64,000 nucleotides of DNA from positions 4,862,289-4,926,288 of the forward strand of contig NC_031479.1 in NCBI RefSeq assembly GCF_000006565.2. The letters run 5' to 3'. Source of the DNA: Toxoplasma gondii ME49. Its lineage: Eukaryota > Apicomplexa > Conoidasida > Eucoccidiorida > Sarcocystidae. Of the stretch, positions 56,413 through 64,000 are shown one piece after another. The notes beneath the pieces are model-generated. The model saw only the letters and a list, made by a program, of their open reading frames with translations. It searched no databases and was not told the DNA's origin. Every line of letters begins with the position of its first letter. Position 1 is the stretch's first letter. The position numbers and the translations under genes were made by a program.

Positions 56413-58269
56413 TCCGCGTTACTTGTGGTAGCGAACGAGACGAACGGTTGAATGCCGCCGAGACTGGGAGGGGCGACAGGGGTCCGCGACCGTGCGACAT
56501 TTTCCCCTTCTCTGGCATAAAAACTGGCTCTGCGCGCCCTCAACTTTATCGTCTTCACACCAAGGCTCTCTCTGTCGGAGCCATGCCATCTTTTACAGAA
56601 GAACTGCCACTGCCTTCGCGCGAAAAGACGACACGGAGAGGCATGTGGCGGATAATACGCGGCCGCGCTCGATAGCTAGTTGGATAACGTGGAGTCTGCG
56701 TTCTCGGAGTGTGATGATTTCCTTGAATTCGTGGAAGCCTTTTCATTTCCTTGACTTTCGCCGTGCTCTTGGCATCTAGACGTGCATTTGTTCGCCGGAA
56801 GGCGCCCGTCTTCTCGCCCCTTTTCCCGCAAACGTCCCGCTGCCCTCGCGCTCGGTCACTCGAGAGCCTAACCTGCTTCTGGTTTTGACAAGTCCCTGGT
56901 GAAGAGTCACTTTCAAATCAACGCGAACTTTTCTCCCGGCACCAAGGGATTCGCCTCTCTTTTTTTGCCTGCGTTTTTTCCGGTTCCTTTGCGACCGCAG
57001 CAATTTGTCAAACAAGCCGTGGGTTCGAGACCCGCAAACCGGACGACGAGTGACTCGCGCGGGATACCGGTGCGACTTAAGGTGTATGTACACCCCAAAG
57101 CAGCGTTTTTCTCGATCCAGAGCCGAGAATCCTCTGGGCTCTCTGCGGCGCTTTGTTGAGAATTTGTCGGAGGTTTTGACGGAAGTTGCTCCGAATTCTG
57201 TAGAGACATCGAAGTATGTCCGGTGAACTCCCACTGACGCAACGCTGGCGCGAACGCGGTGTATGCAAACATCTCTTTGCATCTGAAGACGATTTCTTCG
57301 ACGTTCTGCCTTCGAAACGCGCCATCCTTCTCCTTTCTCTTTACTCTCTCGTCGGAGCCTCCTCGCGAAGCTCACTCGCCACAAGCAGCCGGGACCTTTT
57401 CGCTTGCTTCGCCTTCCACATGCGCTCAGGCGAGCGAGATTTCCTCGTCTCCCCCCCTCGCCGCTTCTTTCCAGTCTCTCTCGCGCAGTCGCCAATTGTG
57501 TTCCACCCTCTGCTTCCCCTCTCTGCGTTCCGTTTGCGAGGCCGCTTCCCCTCTTCTATAGAACTCTCGGGTGTCTCTCGAGCGCATGCCTTACACGTTG
57601 CCGTCTCTGCTTTCTTGTCTTTATACGTTTTGGCCTGATCAATTGTTTTCTTGATTCGTCTTTGCCGGTCTCCCTTCGCTCTGGCGGTCTCCGCTCTCGG
57701 CTGTGTCGGTAGCACCTCAGTTCAGCTTCCTCTCCCAGTCCTGGTTTCTCTCTCTCCACTTGTCTGTCGTTTTCGGGAGAGCTGCTCCTCCGCTACGCTT
57801 CTCTTTCCTCTTCTCTCTCTCTGCTGCGTCCCCCGCCGGGCGGCACCCTCTTCTCGATTGCTCGCTTCGACGCAGTCCAGCTTCTTCATTTATGCGCGGC
57901 ACTCCTGTCGGCGTCGCTACTGTTCTCTCTCCTTCTGCTATACTCGAGGTCATCCATCCTAAAACCAAGGAGCTTCACTAGCTTACTTCTCCCTCGCTCT
58001 TCTGTGATTTCTGTTCCTTTCTCTGGCATCCTCTCCTCACACGGCTGTCTCGTATCCCTTACAGTCCACCCCCTTACAATCCACCCTGTCTCCTCTCCAC
58101 TCTATCTCTTGTCTTCCCTTCTTTCTTCTCCACCTGCGGGTGTTCCTTCGTATTCGCTTCTTCTTTTCTTACTCTTTTCTCCTCTTCTCCCTTCTTTCCT
58201 CTCTTCTTGTTCTCTCTTTTCTCTCCTCTCCCTTATTCTCTTCTTCTCTTCTCTCTTCTCCTTCGCGCG
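56413..58269. other. 5' flank and leader of the HNH-like gene
   Basis: From about 57,250 to 58,269 the + strand is strongly C/T-rich, typical of leader or intron sequence here, with no protein-like frame. A GGTGTATGTACACC palindrome sits at 57081-57094. A tRNA-like T-arm (GTGGGTTCGAGACCCGC, 57018-57034) with a matching acceptor-like pair was noticed, but it lacks an anticodon stem. Confidence 0.5.
57081..57094. repeat. GGTGTATGTACACC palindrome
   Basis: Six-bp arms around TG; same family as the copies at 49569 and 50695. Confidence 0.85.
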
Positions 58270-60507
58270 ATGGCGCGGCTGTTTCGGAGTTGTTGCGGCT
58301 CTATGCCCTTCGGCATGGGCAGTGAAGCCAGTCAGACACACCGGAGTTCGCGCTCGGCTTCTTCGAAAACGGTGTCGAGCTCGAGCAGCGAAGAGAGCTG
58401 GGAGAGCAGCGACGCTGGAGATGCGGAGAAATCCGGCGGCGACTACCAACCGCCGAACGATACGCAGGTGCAGCTCCTCGCGAAAAGGTGGATCGGCCAT
58501 GTGCAACAGAGAGCTGCGAAAATCTGGAGCAGAGAACAAGTCATGCAAATGTTCGAAACCATCGCCAGGTAGCCGCCCCACCCGCCCACGCGCATGCAGG
58601 CGAAGCCCATCCACCCATACACCTCCCTACAGAGATATGTGGAGAGAAATGCATGCACTTATCCCCATTTCCTCTACTCATGTGTGTTTGTACCGTTTTC
58701 TCACGTTTTAAATCTGTGCTCATGCGAATATGCTTACATAAATATACATAAATAAATAAATATATATATATATATATCCATATATATATATATATATATC
58801 CATATACGTGTATGTACGTGGGTATATAGCCGTGGAAATGCATCCACGTGGTTCTGCGCGTCTCTGAAGAGTAAAACGCGCAAACGCATGTAGAGGTCTT
58901 TTCCGAAATCAAAGATCTTCCAAATGCATTTCGAAAAAACGCGTCCGTGTCGTTTCGTCCCCAGTATTCTCAGAAAGTCTCTGAAGACGCGGACGCGTTT
59001 CTGTACGCTATGAGACGCGTCGAAAGTTCCGGACTCTCCACTTTGCGCTTTTCGAGTTCCCTTTGCTCTCTCGACTGGTCTCGAGGTTTTTGCGTTCGCT
59101 CTCCATCTGTATCTTTTTTTACCTGTCTGTTTAACTATATGTGTCTATCTCTTCATCTGTTTCGCTGCCTCTGCTATCTATCTATGTCCATCCAGCTCTG
59201 TGCGTGGATCTGTCTATGTCTCTCTGTCCATGTCTGTCTACGTACATCTTTAATATCTGTCTCTGTCTATCTACATCTGTATCCATCTGTATCCATATAT
59301 ATCCATGCATATATGTATATATATATGTGTATGTGTATATGAATATGTATATGTATGTGTAGGGAGATAGGTATTTCTGTATATATGTCTGTATGTGTAT
59401 CTGTTATTGGTGTTCCATATATCTGTCTCCATTTCTGTATCAGTCTTTTTCTCTGTCAGCGTCTGTTTGGCGTCGTCTGTGTCCCTGTGCGTCCGTATTT
59501 CCTTGGCGTTTTGCCTCTTTCTCCACAGCGGTCTTGTGCCCAGTTGTCTCTCCTTTGTGTCTGGCTGCGTCCTTTCCTTTTCTGCTGTAGGTCTGTGAAC
59601 TTCACAGAAGATCCAATTCTGGGCGATCCTTCTCCGAGCGCACCCTGCGTGCAGTGGCATGGCGACATTTCTCAGCAGCAAGGCCTTCCTGTCTTGCTGA
59701 TTCAGAAACCGAACAATCCCAGCCCAACTTCCACTTACGTCTGTCGCGTCCTCGCCTTCCTCTTCGCCGACGACGCTTCGCTCAAACTCCTCAAACAAGT
59801 CGGAAGGGGAAGAGTTCATGAAAACAGTTTAGGGTTCCAGACGAACGCAGACACTCGCAGACTGGGAGGACTGTGAAAACTCTTGCGCGAGACTTGCCGC
59901 GCGCGAAGCAGACAGAGAGTGCAGGGACAGTCCCTGCAGTGCCAGCTTGTCCTTCTCTCCTTTCTCCCCAACCCAGAGACGCCATCTTCCTCCAATACAC
60001 CCAGTTAAACGCATACATACACATACACGCGCATACATATACATATATATATATATATATATGTACATGATTTTGCGTGTTTGTGCGTAGGAAGAGATAG
60101 AATAGATCTATCCTTCCGTCTCTCTCTCCATGTCTGCCACATAAGAAGTCGGGCACACATATTATACGTATATACGTATATATGTATTTGCGTATCGGTG
60201 TCGACATAGGTTGACATATATATATATATATACATATACATATACATATATATATATACTTGCATATGTATATGTATGCCTGTTTTTCCACATGTTTTTC
60301 CGTGTTTTATGTCTGCCGAATGTTCGTTGTTTTCAGGTCGGCAATAAACAGTGCGAGATGAACTGCGGGAACACACACTGCGTGCGTCTGTCGCATCTCG
60401 TCGGCTACACAAGCGCCTGGGCGCAGAAGTACCAAGCACCGAAGAAAGCGGCGCCGACCCCGAAAGGCAAAGGCGGCAAAAAGGCCCCGAAAGCGAAGGC
60501 AAAGTGA
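58270..60507 (+). CDS. Small protein with a degenerate HNH-nuclease-like zinc domain
   Basis: Three exons agree in phase: 58270-58568, 59591-59798, 60337-60507 (TGA); 225 residues. Residues 1-58 are Ser/Glu-rich with Cys-Cys at 8-9. A helical region follows (66-100, Trp-Ile-Gly-His-Val and Met-Gln-Met-Phe-Glu). Residues 119-190 have the layout of phage-type HNH domains: Cys119-Val-Gln-Trp, a central strand, Cys-Arg-Val-Leu-Ala-Phe-Leu-Phe (151-158) where active enzymes have His-Arg-x-Ala-Trp, then Cys175-x3-Cys179-Gly-Asn-x2-Cys184-Val-Arg-Leu-x-His189-Leu. The zinc-site cysteines and the last His remain, but the first catalytic His is Cys151. The tail (200-225) is Lys/Ala/Pro-rich and probably binds nucleic acid or directs to the nucleus. 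Loss of cleavage and a structural or DNA/RNA-binding role are inferred. The fold match is by motif only; the family name is unknown to me. Confidence 0.85.
58738..58830. repeat. (TA)n-rich microsatellite
   Basis: TA/AATA/CATA tract in the first intron of the HNH-like gene. Further (TA)n tracts lie in its second intron at 60022-60062 and 60160-60275, and a TCTGTCTATC-type tract lies at about 59100-59300. Confidence 0.9.
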
Positions 60508-62876
60508 CGGAAAACGACGTTCAGGACTCAAAGTAGACACGCGGCTTGTCTTGGCCTGTATACTTACATGAACGTATATACGCAAACAGAGATGTGCATT
60601 TTTGTGTCTGAGAAGGCGCCACAAAGCTCTTTCCAAAGCGGAAGGAAATTAACAGAAACCCACCTTCAGAACTGGACGATAACACTCGACTGTTCTCCAC
60701 ATCTCTATATCAATTTTTTATACATAAATGTATATAAAATGTATATAAATATACATGAAACACATATAAATGTATATACATACATATATATATATATATA
60801 TATGCAAATGTATATCTATGTGTGTTTATAGAAGTATATATCCATAATGAGGCGCCAGAGCAGCCCGTTCAAAAAGCGAAGACAAAGTAGCAGAAGACGA
60901 TCCCGGGACTTTTCGGCGGATATTGAAGCCCTCGGCTTTCCTCGGAATGTTTATATTTCTGTGAATCTATTGAAATAAATATGTTTGTATTTGTTTTGTA
61001 TGGACAGGTATGACGTCTTGACTTTGTGTATCTGGGACGTTGGACTGTGTGGCGTTTTCTTCTTGGTGCGTGTCAAGCTTTGAGTGTCTGGTGTGCGGGA
61101 GTATGTTCACCTCCGCGTCGTCTGAGCATGGCGCGACAGTCGGAAGTCTCTCTGCAGACGTCCAACGCACTGGAAGACTCTTCTCAAGTTTTCACTGCAT
61201 TTAAAAACTGTTTTCTGGGAGGCAAAAAGTTAGAGTCGCCTCACTCGCACGCTTCCTCTTCCCTCCCCTCCCCCCCCACACCCCCGCGATGCGCGTCGGG
61301 TATGAGGAGGAGTCTACAGAGGGCACAGAGGTTCGTGGATGTCCGCGGAAGAAAGTCTTTCCTACTCTCCCAGAAAGAAAGCTGAGGAAACAGGTTTCGC
61401 TAACTCACCTGCATGTGCAGGTCTCCACACCCGCAAAAAGCTGCGCCCACAATTAACAGACAAATATTACGTGTGTCTTCAATGATTCCTCGCATAATAA
61501 TCACGAGTGCGTCGACGCTAGTGAGTTGCGTCGACTTTTGATCGCTTCCCTCCGGTTCGCTAGTGTGTCTACGCAGGTGAGATTGTGACAATCGCATTCA
61601 AATAAAGATGTAGTAGAGGCCAACCTGTTTACATGCAGCGGAGAGGACGGCCTGCCTGCGGTGTGTGTGCACTGCGAGAGGCATGGGTGGCGAGTCGAAA
61701 CCCTTTCGGGGAAGGCGGCCTCTGCATGGGGAGAAAGTCGTTTTCCACTCGTGGATTGGAAACGAAGCGTCTTTTCGGCTTTCCTGCAGTCCGCATCTGA
61801 AATTAAACTGGCAGTGTGTAGATTGCCGTCCTGCGTATCGACGCGAATCACGATGCAACACAAAAAAAGGTGAGAGGCTCGCCGTGACGAGCACTTGAAT
61901 CCCCATGCAAGTGTGCACACAAATAAAGCGTCTTCGCATGTGCGTCCGCCTCCATACCCAGAGAAGAGAGAGTTCTCTGCTACATGCTTGAAACCGCCGT
62001 GTACACAAGAGTCGCATGTGCATAACACAGGCTTACAGGCATCTGCATGTGCCGACTTGCGTTTGCAGATCTCGCGACAGACAGCGTCGGTTTTGTGGGG
62101 TCTGAAGCATGAAAAAAGGCCTTTGCTGAAGAGAGCCTTGCGGGGGATTTCGACTCTTTCGCGACGAAGACTCGCCACACATTCTCGTACCTGCAGATAG
62201 GACGAAGGACCCATGTGCCTCTCGCAACTAATGTGTATCTACAGAGGCACCGCAGAAGCAGCAGCATTTCAAACAAGTCATACGCAGCTGGAGGTGTGAA
62301 TCCACGAGACGCAGAAAGAGCCTCGGCAGACGAGGAAATGCACTCGCACCTCCCTGGGGGCCTTCGACCTTCCCGCCTCGAAGAGAACCGGAAAAAACGG
62401 ATCTGGTCAAGGATCACTGTGGCCGGTTCACACAGGTTTTTCCTGAACATCACGTCACGAAAACGGGGAACGCATGCAAATGAAGCGCTCCTGTGCAGAG
62501 AGGAGAAACGCGGTGCGCATGTCTTGCGATCGAGAACTGCAGAACTCAAATCGAGTACACACAGACACTGTAATGGCTAGGCTGCTGCATGTGACTCCGT
62601 TGATGATGCACGAACTATCAGGTTCTTCGTCCTTGCCGTTGAAACGAACCCACAGTTCTTCCCTGTGTCATTTGAATCGCGTATTCAATACTGCATTTTC
62701 GATAGTTGCATCACCCGACATAAAATCCTGGCATTTCGCAGTCTAGTGAGGTGATAGTCCACAGCACTCCTGGAGGACGCGGTGGTCTGTATTCCTTGAA
62801 CGAAGTTGCATTCAGTAGCCTAGAGACTTAAATGTCTCAACCAATATATATATATATACCTACAGGGTTGCTGCAG
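60508..62876. other. Spacer right of the HNH-like gene
   Basis: (TA)n-rich sequence at 60718-60842 lies in the presumed 3' flank. Beyond it, only moderate frames exist: 85 codons from ATG 61128 (+) and 237 codons at 61501-62214 (-, Cys/Arg/Ser-rich, no signal peptide). Neither has a domain or splice support. A short (TA)n at 62843-62858 directly precedes the acceptor of the right-edge gene. Confidence 0.5.
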
Positions 62877-64000
62877 CCGTTTAAGTGCAGGTGGAAGGCA
62901 TGTGAAACTATTGAAGTAGAGCCTGTGAAAAAGGCTTTGAGAGACTGGGTCAACGGTGAAATTGAGAGGAGGCGCCAGGACCCGCAGAGCCTTTCAGCGG
63001 AAGCCTCACGACGCCTCAAAGTGCTCACACCCGGGCGTTGTGCTTCGCGACCCACCGCGCTGAGCACAGCGCCGTCTCCGGATTTTCTGGACCGTCAAGA
63101 AGCCGCGAAAAAACTGGATTTGCTTGGGAAAAACAGAGGAGCGACGTTTGTCCGCGAAACGCCACGGTGTCGCGTTTCCTTTGAGCAAGGGCGTCGCCGC
63201 CGCACCGCAAGGCGACACTCGCAACTCTGGTTTTGCGCTGTGCGTGGTGTCTTCTCGCTGTGCATGCAAGTTTCCAGCTGTTCACAGAGTAGCCGCGAGG
63301 AAGGTTCTGCGAAAACTAGCAGACGCGAGGAAACTGGCAAAAAAACGACCGCGAAGAGTACGCTGCGGAAACGTCTTGCTTTTCTGCCTCGCCTTCGTCG
63401 CGTCCGACACAGAGGCTGTCTTGTCTCCCCAACGACCGGGAAAGAGGTGGAGAGGCGTTTCTTTCCTTTGAATCCTCTCCGTCCATTGCAGGACTTCCTC
63501 ACTCGGACGGAAGGCAATCACAGCGCGTCCGGTTCGCCTTCCCTCGTCGTCAGCATCGGTTGCTTGCTGAGTCATCGGCACGCAGGCTGGCATCCCGCCT
63601 CAGAGAAGGAGGTCCTTTGCCGCGGAAGTCAAGGAGGGAAGAGCTCTCGACGCCAGCTGACAGCAGTTCTGTTGTTTCGCGCGTATTCTTCGTGTTTTGC
63701 GATGCCCACTGTCCTCCCTTTCTCTTCCTTCTCCCTTCAGTCGCCGACCACAAGCCCTCCCTGTCTCCCGCCTCCCCTTCCTGACCCTGTCTCTCTTCCT
63801 CGGAGTGTCTCCTCCTCTCTTGATCCACAGGTTGTTCCCCGGCTCTCTCGCGCAGCTTCGACCTTCCTGCCTCAGTGGCTCTTCTACTTCCCTCCTGTCT
63901 CTTCGTGCCGTCGCCTCTTTCCAGCATGCCTCCTCGAGAAGCGCCGACGAGCCGCCCACGAGGCGAGAGGCCAGAGTTCGCTTCCGGAGGATCTTCCTCT
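62877..64000 (+). CDS. Partial gene running off the right edge, family unknown
   Basis: After TTGCTGCAG (62868-62876) one frame stays open to the window end, 374 codons without a stop, which is unlikely by chance at this base composition. The first 45 residues look genuine: Phe-Lys-Cys-Arg-Trp-Lys, then a charged helix with Glu-Pro-Val-Lys-Lys-Ala-Leu-Arg-Asp-Trp and Glu-Ile-Glu-Arg-Arg-Arg. The middle is Arg/Ser/Cys-rich and may be an intron that happens to be open. A strong acceptor (CCATTGCAG, ending 63492) could start a second exon in another frame, basic and Arg/Ser-rich. A minus-strand frame at 63282-63593 is also protein-like, so an antisense gene cannot be excluded. No family was recognised, and the 5' exons were not found. 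Confidence 0.45.

Noticed and set aside
56965..57043. tRNA-like sequence with T-arm GTGGG-TTCGAGA-CCCGC and an acceptor-like CCGGTT/AACCGG pair
   Set aside because: No anticodon stem of five pairs can be formed and the D arm is abnormal, so it is at best a tRNA relic.
61501..62214. 237-codon minus frame
   Set aside because: Cys/Arg/Ser-rich without domain, signal peptide or conserved start. It overlaps equally long frames on the other strand.

Overview
The window looks like nuclear DNA of a coccidian apicomplexan, most likely Toxoplasma gondii or a close sarcocystid relative (Hammondia, Neospora). The reasons are moderate GC content, widely spaced genes cut into many small exons, C/T-rich introns with GT..AG borders, frequent TGCATGC motifs, (TA)n and (TTTC)n microsatellites in introns and spacers, a cox1-like mitochondrial fragment in an intron, and an octanoyltransferase with a long hydrophobic N-terminal leader of the kind used for apicoplast import. 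The species is inferred, not proven. Exon models below were assembled by eye from reading frames, splice signals, phase agreement and family alignment.

Layout, left to right. 1-7.3 kb is gene-poor: a possible 3' exon entering from the left edge (53-379, +) and a small single-exon gene for a probable GPI-anchored surface protein (3874-4551, -). 7314-10136 (-) encodes LipB, the first enzyme of de novo lipoylation. A tRNA-Val(UAC) follows (10998-11070, -). 12310-22110 (+) is a large many-exon gene for a helical, TPR-like protein with (TTTC)n in one intron and a serine-rich microsatellite in one exon. Convergent to it is the PP2A scaffold subunit A (22995-29413, -), resolved into 11 phase-consistent exons; its introns hold a cox1 fragment and a 37-bp minisatellite.

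VPS4, the ESCRT-III disassembly AAA ATPase (32985-40393, -), is resolved into 15 exons, one with a GC donor. It is divergently arranged with a DNAJC9-type J-protein (42600-45552, +, 6 exons). Then come an unidentified + strand gene (about 46.2-48.2 kb) and, convergent to it, a GYF-domain protein (48851-53869, -). A candidate secreted protein (about 55.1-56.4 kb, -) is supported mainly by a signal peptide. 58270-60507 (+) encodes a 225-residue protein in three exons whose C-terminal half resembles a degenerate HNH nuclease fold. At the right edge a long open + frame (62877-64000) suggests a gene running out of the window.

There is no operon structure and no CRISPR array or intact transposon was seen. 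The recognised genes are housekeeping (lipoylation, phosphatase scaffold, ESCRT, histone-type co-chaperone, proline-motif binding) and share no evident pathway. The most unusual items are the HNH-like protein, the cox1 insertion, the GC-AG intron, the three-frame-open minisatellite and a dispersed family of roughly 16-bp GGGTGTA..TACACCC palindromes.
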